Below are positions 16,899 to 23,440 of a stretch of 38,246 nt of DNA, piece by piece. The position numbers and the translations under genes were made by a program. This DNA comes from a virus: positions 1 to 38,246 of the IMG/VR virus record IMGVR_UViG_3300049595_002741. One strand, written 5' to 3'. The notes below the pieces were generated by a model, which searched no databases, was not told the origin of the DNA, and was given only the letters and a program-made list of their open reading frames with translations. Each line of letters starts with the position of its first letter. The stretch's first letter is position 1.

Positions 16899-17065
16899 TA
16901 CTTTTCCTCTCCTGTTTCTAGATTTGCGCAGACTGCTCTAGCAATTGTGTCTGCAAACATTAAATTTTCTTGTTCTGTTGTGTAGTAGACTCCGCCAATT
17001 TTGTCAAACTGTAAAGGCTTGGCTTCACCGGCAAGAATCTGATTTACACGAGCTGCTACCAGCAT
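16898..17065 (-). CDS. Small protein coupled to katG
   Basis: 55 residues from the ATG at 17065 behind AGGAG with 9-base spacing; the longer open frame to 17194 overlaps the upstream gene and is not preferred. It contains [30 protein letters not shown], one cysteine and a helical pattern. The stop overlaps the katG start. No family is recognised; a role tied to KatG is only inferred from coupling. Confidence 0.6.
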   Translation of the reverse strand: MLVAARVNQILAGEAKPLQFDKIGGVYYTTEQENLMFADTIARAVCANLETGEEK

Positions 17066-17120
17066 AGCGAAGCTCTCCTGAATTTCGGATCGATCAAAAT
17101 GATCTTGAAAGCTCCTAATT

Positions 17121-17699
17121 TTAGATAGCCCTGTTCTGCTTGATAACTGGGTTATAAACCTTGGATTTCGCGGTTTTAGCCTTGAGATATCCATATCTAA
17201 CTAAACGGAACCGAATAGCGCCGTTAGTAATTCCCAGGCGCTTTGCTAAGCGGTAAAGAGTTACTCCTTCAACCTTATGAGCGTGGTTCAGTAGGCGCGT
17301 GTATTCCTCTGCCTCTTCGCGGTATTTCTTGCCATTGGCTCGAACCTGCTGGGCGTAAGGCTGCAGCTCAAGTAGTCGGGCTAGCGTCTCTGGAGACGGC
17401 TCAACGTACTCGCGCTTCGGGCGCTCTTCCTTTTTTGGAGGTTCTGGAATTTCCACCCCAAGGTCGAAAGAAAACTCCTTAGCTAGCGCTTCGTTAGCGT
17501 TAGCAATCTGACGGATCCGCTCTCGGGTAAGACCGGATGCATTAGAGATGGCTTCGTAGGTCCAGTTGGCATCAACCAGCTGCTTAATCAAGTAGTCGCG
17601 TTCGGTATTGTCGGCGGCTTTCTTGAATGCCTTGCGAATTGATTCTGGTAAACGCTGATTCTTCTTGATGTATTTTTGTTCGTCACTCACGGTCGTCAT
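17121..17699 (-). CDS. Double helix-turn-helix DNA-binding protein
   Basis: 192 residues. An N-terminal HTH (about 42-70: YEAISNASGLTRERIRQIANAN) resembles the sigma region 4/HTH_23 type. A second HTH near the C-terminus reads VTLYRLAKRLGITNGAIRFRLVRYGYL (about 146-172). A charged linker with PEPPKKEERPKREYVEP joins them. The same two-HTH plan is found in the 19289-19786 protein. It heads the gene set leading to katG, making it a candidate regulator of the oxidative module or of late genes. Confidence 0.7.
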   Translation of the reverse strand: MTTVSDEQKYIKKNQRLPESIRKAFKKAADNTERDYLIKQLVDANWTYEAISNASGLTRERIRQIANANEALAKEFSFDLGVEIPEPPKKEERPKREYVEPSPETLARLLELQPYAQQVRANGKKYREEAEEYTRLLNHAHKVEGVTLYRLAKRLGITNGAIRFRLVRYGYLKAKTAKSKVYNPVIKQNRAI

Positions 17700-17703
17700 C
17701 TCT

Positions 17704-17976
17704 CTACTTTCTTGTCGTAAATTTTCTTTTAAACTTTTGAGTATCTTCAGTCAGGGTGATTGTGTAATCACTTGTAGCCAAATCTTCATAAGTTGACGCA
17801 ACCTGAACATCGGTTACATGAACCATAGATTCAATGAGGTTAGTCATTCTTTTGATCTCATTTACATCCGAGTCCATGGGACATCTAATTTCGACAACGC
17901 AGTCTGTCATATCAAACAAACCGCTGGTTGCCAGTGAGTCCCTTAGGTCATCGTAATTTTTTACTTTTAGTTGCAT
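17704..17976 (-). CDS. Small protein of unknown function
   Basis: About 90 residues. Start chosen at the second ATG of AAAGGAAATGATG; an upstream ATG at 17997 is possible but has no ribosome binding site. It has an alternating beta-alpha pattern (DMTDCVVEIRCPMDSDVNEIKRM, VHVTDVQVASTYEDLATSDYTITLTED) and a basic C-terminus (KFKRKFTTRK). It overlaps the preceding membrane protein gene and ends 5 bp before the HTH gene. Confidence 0.6.
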   Translation of the reverse strand: MQLKVKNYDDLRDSLATSGLFDMTDCVVEIRCPMDSDVNEIKRMTNLIESMVHVTDVQVASTYEDLATSDYTITLTEDTQKFKRKFTTRK

Positions 17977-18118
17977 CATTTCCTTTTGTGTCATCAATCA
18001 ATACGTCATGCATATCTGCCGGCGAACCAATCAGAGTAACAATAACTGTAAAGACAGATATTGTCAACCATAAAAAGATTAAAATTCCTAAAACTATAAA
18101 AATAATTTCAAGCAGCAT
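17948..18118 (-). CDS. Small single-span membrane protein, holin candidate
   Basis: 56 residues with a strongly hydrophobic N-terminal helix (LLEIIFIVLGILIFLWLTI, continuing to about residue 30) and a polar C-terminus ending KSKKLR. It begins 3 bases after the stop of another small membrane protein in the lysis cassette. Size, topology and context fit a holin or antiholin, but such calls rest on position only. Confidence 0.6.
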   Translation of the reverse strand: MLLEIIFIVLGILIFLWLTISVFTVIVTLIGSPADMHDVLIDDTKGNDATKSKKLR

Positions 18119-18120
18119 TA

Positions 18121-18288
18121 CTAGCTCGTTTTTGTGCTCAAGACAGCGAGCGCGATAGAACTAATAGCAGACGCCACAACTAACGGAAGCGGCGCTGCTA
18201 GTGCAGCCAAAACGATGGACGCAACTACTAGCAGGATAGAAAAAACCGAGGTCCATACGATGGATCGTAGGAATAGATAAAGTTTCAC
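18121..18288 (-). CDS. Small two-span membrane protein, holin candidate
   Basis: 55 residues from GTG, overlapping the previous stop as GTGA. Two hydrophobic segments (about 10-30 and 34-52: SVFSILLVVASIVLAALAA and PLVVASAISSIALAVL) with a short turn at Pro33-Pro35 and a basic N-terminus are typical of class II holins. It lies between two other small membrane proteins downstream of the NlpC/P60 enzyme. Confidence 0.65.
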   Translation of the reverse strand: MKLYLFLRSIVWTSVFSILLVVASIVLAALAAPLPLVVASAISSIALAVLSTKTS

Positions 18289-18473
18289 TTTTTGTCTTTC
18301 TTTGTCGTTTGAGGGTAGACAACTCCGAGGAGGGGTCCGGGTGTGGCTTTGCGGCGTCTACGGAGTTTTAGTCCGACCGCAATGTTTCGGACCAGGCGTA
18401 CTAAAACCGGTCCGGCGATTATTAAAACGATGGCACTGTATCCGAGCCATGAAATGAATGTTTGAAGTTCCAT
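18285..18473 (-). CDS. Small membrane protein with basic cytoplasmic tail
   Basis: 62 residues: one hydrophobic helix (about 5-27, FISWLGYSAIVLIIAGPVLVRL) followed by a strongly basic stretch (KLRRRRKAT) and a lysine-rich end. It starts 15 bp after the lysis enzyme stop. It is a lysis-cassette membrane protein of unknown exact role (holin, antiholin or spanin-like). Confidence 0.65.
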   Translation of the reverse strand: MELQTFISWLGYSAIVLIIAGPVLVRLVRNIAVGLKLRRRRKATPGPLLGVVYPQTTKKDKK

Positions 18474-18488
18474 GGCTTCAGCTTAGCA

Positions 18489-19199
18489 CTAGTAGCGGAT
18501 ATACACAACCGTAATATTTTTAGAGGCAAAATCCTCGACGCGCTCCAATACCGTATCGGCTCTGGAGTTCTTGGAGTGGATAAACATACCGCCACCCATG
18601 TACACACCGATGTGGAAAGCATCTTTGTTACGTCCGTACTTGAAAGCAACTAGGTCACCTGGAATAGGGGCGTCTACTTTAATGCCTCCGCGCATCTGTT
18701 TGGTGGCAGAGTGCTCTAGGTCTATACCTCGGTAAGTTTTGTAGAACCACATCGTAAGTCCAGAGCAATCCCAGCGTTTGGGGTCGTCTCCGCCGAACCC
18801 CCACGGGGTTTTTCCTACATACTCGGACAGCTCGATGAGGGCCTGGTCCATAGAAACATAGATTTCCCGCTGTTGAGCAAGTTCAATTTCTTTTTGTTCT
18901 TTCATCGCAGTGATGGTGAACTCTTTAGCTTCAACAGTTGACTCTAGCTCGTCAATTTTGTTTGTTAGTCTCCCAATGTTTGGGATTTGGACAAGTATGT
19001 CAGCTTCCCGCTGAAGCGGGACCCTGTTTGTCTGCTCGAGTGGTTGAGGCTTTATTATTGGCGCAAACATCGAACCGGCTGCCTCCGCTGAAGACGAGTT
19101 CACGTCGTACATCGGAGTTGAACCAGACACAAATAGTCCAGTCAAAATGAGAATGGTATAGAACCCATCCTTTTGCTTTTTGCTTAGTTTCTCTAACAT
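18489..19199 (-). CDS. NlpC/P60 cell-wall hydrolase (endolysin-type), membrane-anchored
   Basis: 236 residues. A basic N-terminus and hydrophobic segment (about 12-28, FYTILILTGLFVSG) form a signal anchor. A coiled coil follows (about 78-115), and then the NlpC/P60 catalytic domain with Cys145 in RWDCSGL, His196 in DAFHIGVYMGGG and His208 in MFIHSKN. These enzymes cut D-glutamyl-diaminopimelate (or equivalent) peptide links in peptidoglycan. The anchor-coiled-coil-NlpC layout resembles RipA-type enzymes of actinobacteria. Three small membrane proteins follow, so lysis is the likely job; a virion or SAR-type release mode is possible. Confidence 0.85.
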   Translation of the reverse strand: MLEKLSKKQKDGFYTILILTGLFVSGSTPMYDVNSSSAEAAGSMFAPIIKPQPLEQTNRVPLQREADILVQIPNIGRLTNKIDELESTVEAKEFTITAMKEQKEIELAQQREIYVSMDQALIELSEYVGKTPWGFGGDDPKRWDCSGLTMWFYKTYRGIDLEHSATKQMRGGIKVDAPIPGDLVAFKYGRNKDAFHIGVYMGGGMFIHSKNSRADTVLERVEDFASKNITVVYIRY

Positions 19200-19250
19200 C
19201 GACCTACCTTTCCTTGCGTTAGTACTTGGTCTTATTTAGTTGTGGGGTAC

Positions 19251-19280
19251 AGATTAGTAGGGGCGTCTACTGTTTGTCAA
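19251..19280 (-). promoter_or_regulatory. Lysis-cassette promoter with candidate operator in the spacer
   Basis: On the minus strand TTGACA (19280-19275), 18 bp, then TAATCT (19256-19251) precede the hydrolase gene. The spacer contains GTAGACGCCCCTAC, whose ends are inverted repeats. Its core AGACGCCCCTA recurs at about 19.57 and 18.66 kb and partly at 19.9 kb, around the double-HTH gene, making it a plausible operator. Confidence 0.6.
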
Positions 19281-19288
19281 GTTGGATT

Positions 19289-19786
19289 TTATAGAAAGAG
19301 GCGCTTATACATAGCGCGATAGGTGACGCCCGCTGCTTCGGCCAGTTCACGAACCGAGACGTTATTTTGGTGGAGCCGCTTGCATAGGTCTGTTAGACGC
19401 TGGTTTGCAACGGCGGGAGCTGACGTCGAAGCCATCCGTGAACGATAGCCGCGAGCCAGGGGGGAAAGATGGCGGATCTGGTCTAGGTCACCTTGTGGGA
19501 TTCCCGGGGACTCAGGGCGTACCTTCTGGTACCCGCCTTCTGGGGTTTTTAGTCTTGGAGTCGGAATAGGGGCGTCTGTTAAATTCAGGCCCTTAGCCTT
19601 CAAGACCCAGGATCGGACAGTCGATCTTGGATGCCTCGGTTGTAGCGAATCCCCGATGGTCTGGAGGGACCACCCTGCGTTAAATAACGCCGCTACGCGC
19701 TCTATGCGCTGCTCTCCCTTGAGCGTGTTTAGGAACTCCACCTCGTGAGGGGGGAGCTGCTGTCCACGTGCTGTTCTTCGAGACAT
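19289..19786 (-). CDS. Double helix-turn-helix DNA-binding protein
   Basis: 165 residues. The N-terminal HTH (about 28-62: VAALFNAGWSLQTIGDSLQ, STVRSWVLKAKG) and C-terminal HTH (about 130-163: LCKRLHQNNVSVRELAEAAGVTYRAMYKRL) are joined by a proline-rich linker. The plan matches the 17121-17699 protein, though sequence similarity is low. It lies upstream of the lysis cassette and next to the only plus-strand genes, so it may control the lysis promoter and the divergent promoter. The coding sequence is G+C-richer than its surroundings. Confidence 0.75.
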   Translation of the reverse strand: MSRRTARGQQLPPHEVEFLNTLKGEQRIERVAALFNAGWSLQTIGDSLQPRHPRSTVRSWVLKAKGLNLTDAPIPTPRLKTPEGGYQKVRPESPGIPQGDLDQIRHLSPLARGYRSRMASTSAPAVANQRLTDLCKRLHQNNVSVRELAEAAGVTYRAMYKRLFL

Positions 19787-19951
19787 AGGTTCTATTTTAC
19801 GTGCTGTTTTATGGTACTAGGGAGAGAAACGCCCTTTTTTGAACATTAATTTAAGTTTTAGTACCCTTGGACATTTTTTCTAAAAATTGGGTAGCCGGTA
19901 ATAGGGGCGTTTTTAAAAGGGGGGAGGGGGTAATTTTTAAATTAAGGGGGG

Positions 19952-19960
19952 TGCTATACT
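19952..19960 (+). promoter_or_regulatory. Extended -10 promoter TGCTATACT for the plus-strand pair
   Basis: TGCTATACT is followed by CGGTGGC (7 bases) and ATG 19968, again fitting a leaderless or nearly leaderless start. Upstream lies a G-run-rich stretch and a partial ACGCCCC site (about 19903-19912). The 19787-19967 interval otherwise holds only AT-rich sequence and a GGTACTAGGG/TAGTACCC inverted pair. Confidence 0.6.
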
Positions 19961-19967
19961 CGGTGGC

Positions 19968-20723
19968 ATGGCTATCCCAAAAAAGATTTGGCAGACGTGT
20001 AACTTTGAAGAATCTGACATTCCAGAGTACATAGAGGTCATCAGGCGCAGCTGGATAGATCTAAATCCGGGCTGGGAATATCAGTACATGAGCGAAAAAG
20101 ATTGCATAGAGTTTTTAGATCAGCACTACGGCCCCGATCGGGTGGACGCGTACAGGGGAATAACTAAGGGAGCTCTTAAGGGGGACTACTGGAGGTTCCA
20201 CTGCATCGCTAAATTTGGCGGGGTGTATGCAGACATCGATGCTAGGTGTCTTGTCCCTCTAGACTCTTGGTTCGATCCCTCGAAAAGCTTTGTTGGCTGC
20301 AAAGAGTTTGACGGCGACGGAATTTACACGTTTTGTAGTTGGTTTTTCGGTTCCACGGCTGGCAACCTTTGGGTGTCAGAAATTGCCGACATAGTTCATG
20401 ATAGAGTTTTTAGTAGTGCCCGAACAACTGACGGTAAGTTTTTTACTGCGTCCATACTAGAAACTTACTACTCATACATTGACTACATGAAAAACTTAGA
20501 GAGCCTAGAAAGTTTCCGAGACGCCGCTACTGTGTATGGCCAAGCTGACATTCGACAGCTAGTCGAGCACAAGTCAGCTAGCTGGGATCACTGTGAAAAT
20601 GACTCTGAATTTAGGGAGATCCCAGAGAGCTACTACTGGGACTGTGGAGACAATGTGAATCTGAAGATTTACAACAATGGCTACAGCAGTGCATCGTTGC
20701 CAGGGAAGTTCGAGAGAAGCTAA
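19968..20723 (+). CDS. GT32-like glycosyltransferase (DXD sugar-binding type)
   Basis: 251 residues. The N-terminus IPKKIWQTCNFEESDIPEYI, then SWIDLNPGWEYQYMSEKDC and KGDYWRFHCIAKFGGVYADIDARCLVPLDSWF, is the glycosyltransferase sugar-binding DXD (GT32/OCH1) family pattern, with DID as the metal-binding motif (about 89-91). It would add a hexose from a nucleotide sugar. It and the next gene are the only plus-strand genes here. An isolated promoter and opposite direction suggest a moron-like insertion, perhaps altering host surface or virion glycans. Confidence 0.85.
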   Translation: MAIPKKIWQTCNFEESDIPEYIEVIRRSWIDLNPGWEYQYMSEKDCIEFLDQHYGPDRVDAYRGITKGALKGDYWRFHCIAKFGGVYADIDARCLVPLDSWFDPSKSFVGCKEFDGDGIYTFCSWFFGSTAGNLWVSEIADIVHDRVFSSARTTDGKFFTASILETYYSYIDYMKNLESLESFRDAATVYGQADIRQLVEHKSASWDHCENDSEFREIPESYYWDCGDNVNLKIYNNGYSSASLPGKFERS

Positions 20724-21187
20724 TGGCTTTTTCATTAATTGCCGAAAACCCAGAGCAGAGAGAGCTGTCAATCTTTAACAGGAGCGCTTGGATTTGGCAT
20801 CCTTTGTGGGAGTACGTGGAAACCAAATACCCAGAAATTGCCGATGCTGTCAAATACGGGCACTCAAACGATGGCGATGGACTTTCTGGGGAGAATTCAA
20901 AAAAGCTGGGGCTGCTAATAAAGAGCGATGTAGAGAGCGGGGTTGCCCGAAAGTATGTTGAGGAATTTAACGCCTTCCTAGATTCGCTAGAAGACACGAC
21001 CTGTCCTCGATGTCTTGGATTTGGCCTTAATCGGATAGGGATACTAAAGGCTGGATCTTCTCAGTGCATTAAATGCAGCGGCACTGGAAAAGCAAGACCA
21101 CCTGTCTGTAGTTACTGGATGAGAGAATCGGATCTCGATTCTTTCGCGGAGTTCCTAATAAATTGCGGCGGCTTCAAGATAACCTAA
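20723..21187 (+). CDS. Zinc-motif protein, paralogue of the 31084-31602 gene
   Basis: 154 residues, overlapping the previous stop by one base. It shares IWHPLWEYVETKYPEIADAV, HSNDGDGL and a C-terminal FAEFLINCGGFKI with the minus-strand protein at 31.1-31.6 kb. It has two CxxC pairs (CPRCLGFG and CIKCSGTG) typical of a DnaJ-like zinc ribbon. Homologues are common in phages but their function is unknown. Two divergent copies in one window imply an old duplication or independent gain. Confidence 0.8.
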   Translation: MAFSLIAENPEQRELSIFNRSAWIWHPLWEYVETKYPEIADAVKYGHSNDGDGLSGENSKKLGLLIKSDVESGVARKYVEEFNAFLDSLEDTTCPRCLGFGLNRIGILKAGSSQCIKCSGTGKARPPVCSYWMRESDLDSFAEFLINCGGFKIT

Positions 21188-21724
21188 ACGTCTGCACTTA
21201 GATAAAAACTAGTACCTTAACGTCAACTGCTTTTGACGGGTGAGAGGGCAGCGCTATGTTTTGGAACGTGTGAAATTTGTTTCCTAAATTGACGGGGGTT
21301 CGGTCATCAAGCATTGCTTCTTGAGATTTTGGGAAAAATTATTTGTTTGGAGAGGGGTAATTGTTTATGTTGTTTGATTTGCTAATCAAAAAACAATTCA
21401 TTAGTTAGGTTGCTTGTCTATTGTCTAATTGAGGCTAGGTTGGGTTCTAAGGGGTCAGAATTGTAAGCTGGTATCCTTGTGAGGGTCAATCAGTTCTAGG
21501 GGCATTACAGGGCTAACCAGGGGCATTTTTTGATTTACCGCAGAGGGGTAATCAAAACTAATCACCTAAAAAATAATCCAAGGCAGAAAGAAATTACCGG
21601 TCAAGATTTATTTTGCTTGTTTGGGGGCGGGGTCCGCAATAAAAACTCTAATGATCATTGTTTATCAAAAGTAAAAAGTAAAACCCCTAGGGGATACCTA
21701 GGGGCTTACCGCAAACCGCAAAGA
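21188..21724. other. Gene-free convergent region of about 540 bp
   Basis: This stretch lies between the converging plus-strand pair and the minus-strand small-gene block. I see no credible gene. It is AT-rich and holds short repeats: GAGGGGTAAT twice (about 21353 and 21543), AGGGGCATT twice (about 21497 and 21522), a TTTGATT-TGCT-AATCAAA hairpin near 21380 and a CGTCAA/TTGACG hairpin just after the plus-strand stop. Its right end is the terminator of the minus-strand block. It could hold an origin, a regulatory region or a decayed gene. Confidence 0.5.
21684..21704 (-). terminator. Intrinsic terminator at the end of the small-gene block
   Basis: On the minus strand CCCCTAGG-TATCC-CCTAGGGG (8-bp stem) is followed by TTTTACTTTTTAC. 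It closes the last minus-strand gene before the convergent region. Confidence 0.85.
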
Positions 21725-21919
21725 CTATCGGCGATAGGTTGCCACTAACTTAGTCACAATCCCTAAACCGCAAACCGCATAGCCTAAACCAATAATCCAG
21801 GGCAACACCGCAAAGCCAAACTCGCTTAGGTCATTGTCCATTAGTAGGTAATAGCCATCAACCGCAAACACCGTGGCAACAACACCGCCAACTACTGCCA
21901 CCGCCGAAAGAGCTTTCAT
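21725..21919 (-). CDS. Small two-span membrane protein
   Basis: 64 residues from ATG 21919, which overlaps the previous stop as ATGA. Two hydrophobic segments (about 2-24, ALSAVAVVGGVVATVFAVDGY, and 34-57, AVLPWIIGLGYAVCGLGIVT) end in a basic TYRR tail. The family is not recognised. It is the last gene of the small-gene block. Confidence 0.65.
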   Translation of the reverse strand: MKALSAVAVVGGVVATVFAVDGYYLLMDNDLSEFGFAVLPWIIGLGYAVCGLGIVTKLVATYRR

Positions 21920-22053
21920 TTGACTACCCGCCAAGACTTTACAAACCCAATCCGGTATTGCTCATTGTAGTAATAAGCGACACCCTCTAGGTGTGCTGGG
22001 TCAAAGCTTGGATAGATGGTTGTTCCATTGCTTAGGGTTACCTCTAGTGTCAT
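21916..22053 (-). CDS. Short protein (45 residues), unknown
   Basis: Starts at ATG 22053 behind AAGGAAAAAAGAA. The sequence MTLEVTLSNGTTIYPSFD continues to a C-terminal YYYNEQYRIGFVKSWRVVK and looks like a compact beta-rich peptide. It has its own promoter and is coupled to the membrane protein gene by an ATGA overlap. Confidence 0.65.
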   Translation of the reverse strand: MTLEVTLSNGTTIYPSFDPAHLEGVAYYYNEQYRIGFVKSWRVVK

Positions 22054-22095
22054 TTCTTTTTTCCTTTCTCCGTAAGCCTTTTGGCTTATGTAATA

Positions 22096-22123
22096 AGCAT
22101 AACGGCAGAGTTTTATTTGTCAA
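22096..22123 (-). promoter_or_regulatory. Sigma70-like promoter (TTGACA-16-TATGCT)
   Basis: Drives the 45-residue gene. Directly upstream of the -35 is GCGAAACAC, a variant of the recurrent GCGACACGC element, and further upstream is the 18-bp GTTA repeat element at 22141. Confidence 0.75.
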
Positions 22124-22140
22124 GTGTTTCGCATAAATTT

Positions 22141-22158
22141 TTATAACATTTTGGTAAC
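22141..22158. repeat. 18-bp dispersed element, copy 1
   Basis: TTATAACATTTTGGTAAC. Read on the minus strand it is GTTACCAAAATGTTATAA, two GTTA half-sites 11 bp apart. Six other copies precede promoters in the small-gene block. Confidence 0.7.
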
Positions 22159-22199
22159 AGGATTTATGATCCATAAGTTGCTTACCACAAATAAAAACA

Positions 22200-22226
22200 A
22201 ACCCCTAACCGCTTGGGCTAGGGGTT
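22200..22226 (-). terminator. Intrinsic terminator
   Basis: AACCCCTA and TAGGGGTT form an 8-bp stem followed on the minus strand by TGTTTTTATTTG. It follows the 22241-22537 gene. Confidence 0.8.
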
Positions 22227-22240
22227 GCTTTTAGTCTGCC

Positions 22241-22537
22241 TTACTCTTTGGGTAGGGTTAGGGTTAGAACATCAGTAAAGCGGGTTAGAGCCTTGTAGGC
22301 TTCTGGGTAGGCAACCTCGAAAGTATCCCAATCGCCAACCGAACGGCGAACGCTTGCGATAATCTCGGCGATAATCTCGCCATTGTCATTAGCAATTGGG
22401 GTGGCAACATTTCCAGTAGCCTCTAGAACCGCCTTGCGAATAGCACTCTCACGCTTTGCCAGAACATCTTTCTCTGCCCTAACAACCGCTAGTTCCTCGA
22501 TTAGAGAAACAACATCAACCTTTACTGCTTGAGCCAT
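22241..22537 (-). CDS. Small coiled-coil protein, unknown
   Basis: 98 residues behind GAAAGGAAGCC. The N-terminal half is a helix with heptad character (VVSLIEELAVVRAEKDVLAKRESAIRKAV in two overlapping parts). The C-terminal half is SVRRSVGDWDTFEVAYPEAYKAL. The pattern recalls small siphovirus Gp157-like or single-strand-binding accessory proteins, but no confident match is made. It is a single-gene unit with its own promoter and terminator. Confidence 0.7.
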   Translation of the reverse strand: MAQAVKVDVVSLIEELAVVRAEKDVLAKRESAIRKAVLEATGNVATPIANDNGEIIAEIIASVRRSVGDWDTFEVAYPEAYKALTRFTDVLTLTLPKE

Positions 22538-22579
22538 TTTGGCTTCCTTTCTTCATCAAGCATTTTCGCTTGTGTAGCA

Positions 22580-22608
22580 AGCCTAATGGGGTGGCTTTTA
22601 TTTGTCAA
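22580..22608 (-). promoter_or_regulatory. Sigma70-like promoter (TTGACA-17-TAGGCT)
   Basis: Drives the 98-residue gene. The 18-bp GTTA element lies 19 bp upstream of the -35. Confidence 0.75.
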
Positions 22609-22626
22609 GCCAATCCGCAAAGTTTT

Positions 22627-22644
22627 TTATAACATTTTGATAAC
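22627..22644. repeat. 18-bp dispersed element, copy 2
   Basis: TTATAACATTTTGATAAC, one mismatch from copy 1. Confidence 0.7.
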
Positions 22645-22669
22645 GGCATTTATCAACCATAAAAAGAAA

Positions 22670-22691
22670 CCCCCCGCATTTCTACGGGGGG
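22670..22691 (-). terminator. Intrinsic terminator
   Basis: CCCCCCG and CGGGGGG form a 7-bp stem followed on the minus strand by TTTCTTTTT. Confidence 0.82.
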
Positions 22692-22705
22692 CTTCTTCTT
22701 ACTGC

Positions 22706-22882
22706 CTAATAATTCTCATTTACCCAATCAACTAATTCTTCCATTGTGTCTGCCTTTGCCATTTGGTCTAGGAAATCCTGGTTCTCCAAAAGTAGATTTG
22801 GCTCCACATAAGTTTCACCCGAAACCATAGAAACAATTGTCCTAATGTTTAGGCTTGCTAACAACTGCCCTGAACCCACCAT
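22706..22882 (-). CDS. Small acidic protein, unknown
   Basis: 58 residues starting at the ATG directly behind AAGAAAGGATAAAA (22882); an upstream in-frame ATG would include the ribosome binding site in the protein. It has an acidic C-terminus (MAKADTMEELVDWVNENY). No family is recognised. It is a single-gene unit. Confidence 0.65.
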   Translation of the reverse strand: MVGSGQLLASLNIRTIVSMVSGETYVEPNLLLENQDFLDQMAKADTMEELVDWVNENY

Positions 22883-22908
22883 TTTTATCCTTTCTTTGGT
22901 GTATCTGA

Positions 22909-22937
22909 AACTTACCATAACGGGGTGACATTATCAA
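22909..22937 (-). promoter_or_regulatory. Promoter (TTGATA-17-TAAGTT) with GGCGTGTTGC upstream
   Basis: The -35 is abutted by GGCGTGTTGC, one base from the recurrent GCGTGTCGC element. Confidence 0.65.
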
Positions 22938-22972
22938 GCAACACGCCGAGATCCGATTAGATCCAAAAAACA

Positions 22973-22994
22973 AACCCCGCTGTTAGGCGGGGTT
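22973..22994 (-). terminator. Intrinsic terminator
   Basis: AACCCCGC and GCGGGGTT form an 8-bp stem followed on the minus strand by TGTTTTTTGG. Confidence 0.82.
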
Positions 22995-23006
22995 GCTTTT
23001 TGCTAA

Positions 23007-23171
23007 TTACTTTTTGGCTTCTTCTTCCGCCACTCGCCTAGCAACCTCTTTGAGAATTGCCTTTTGGTCTTTCTCTGACAAGGTTGCCCATACCCAACCA
23101 AAGGCGTAGGGGTAGCCTGAACCCCCAATGCTTTGAGTTTCGGCGTATTTGATTAGTGGTGTGCTGTCCAT
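23007..23171 (-). CDS. Small protein (54 residues), unknown
   Basis: Start at ATG 23171 behind AAGAAAGGCAAAA. It contains GGSGYPYAFGWVWATLSEKDQ and a charged helical end (VARRVAEEEAKK). It is a single-gene unit with its own promoter and terminator; no family is recognised. Confidence 0.65.
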   Translation of the reverse strand: MDSTPLIKYAETQSIGGSGYPYAFGWVWATLSEKDQKAILKEVARRVAEEEAKK

Positions 23172-23195
23172 TTTTGCCTTTCTTCTTATACCCAA

Positions 23196-23225
23196 AGACT
23201 AATTCCCCTACCCAACTCTTGTCAA
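23196..23225 (-). promoter_or_regulatory. Promoter (TTGACA-18-TAGTCT)
   Basis: Drives the 54-residue gene; an 18-bp GTTA element lies 8 bp upstream. Confidence 0.7.
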
Positions 23226-23233
23226 GCAAGAAA

Positions 23234-23251
23234 TGATAACAATTTGATAAC
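23234..23251. repeat. 18-bp dispersed element, copy 3
   Basis: TGATAACAATTTGATAAC, two TGATAAC half-sites 11 bp apart. Confidence 0.7.
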
Positions 23252-23269
23252 AACCCACTAATAAAAAAT

Positions 23270-23303
23270 CCCCGATCCGGATCGCTGTCCAGGATTATCG
23301 GGG
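23270..23303 (-). terminator. Intrinsic terminator
   Basis: CCCCGAT and ATCGGGG form the stem; on the minus strand TTTTTTATT follows. A GATCCGGATC palindrome sits in the loop. Confidence 0.75.
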
Positions 23304-23320
23304 AAATCTAAAACTACTTT

Positions 23321-23440
23321 TTACCGCTTGGCGTGTCTGCCACCACCCTTAGGCTTTCCAAACATCTTCACCTTTCGGCTAGTGTCTGCGTGTCTGCCTA
23401 CGCCCTTAGCGTGTCTGCCTTTTTTCATTTTGATTTCCAT
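23321..23440 (-). CDS. Tiny basic protein with GRHAK repeats
   Basis: 39 residues from ATG 23440 behind GGACAGGAAACTA, overlapping the previous stop. It carries three Arg-His-Ala motifs (GRHAKGVGRHAD and GGGRHAKR) and is almost devoid of acidic or hydrophobic residues. This suggests a nucleic-acid-binding or metal-binding peptide. No family is recognised. Confidence 0.6.
   Translation of the reverse strand: MEIKMKKGRHAKGVGRHADTSRKVKMFGKPKGGGRHAKR

Noticed and set aside
21707-21865. ACCGCAA micro-repeats as iterons
   Set aside because: Several copies fall inside a coding sequence and are irregularly spaced; probably codon and composition effects.
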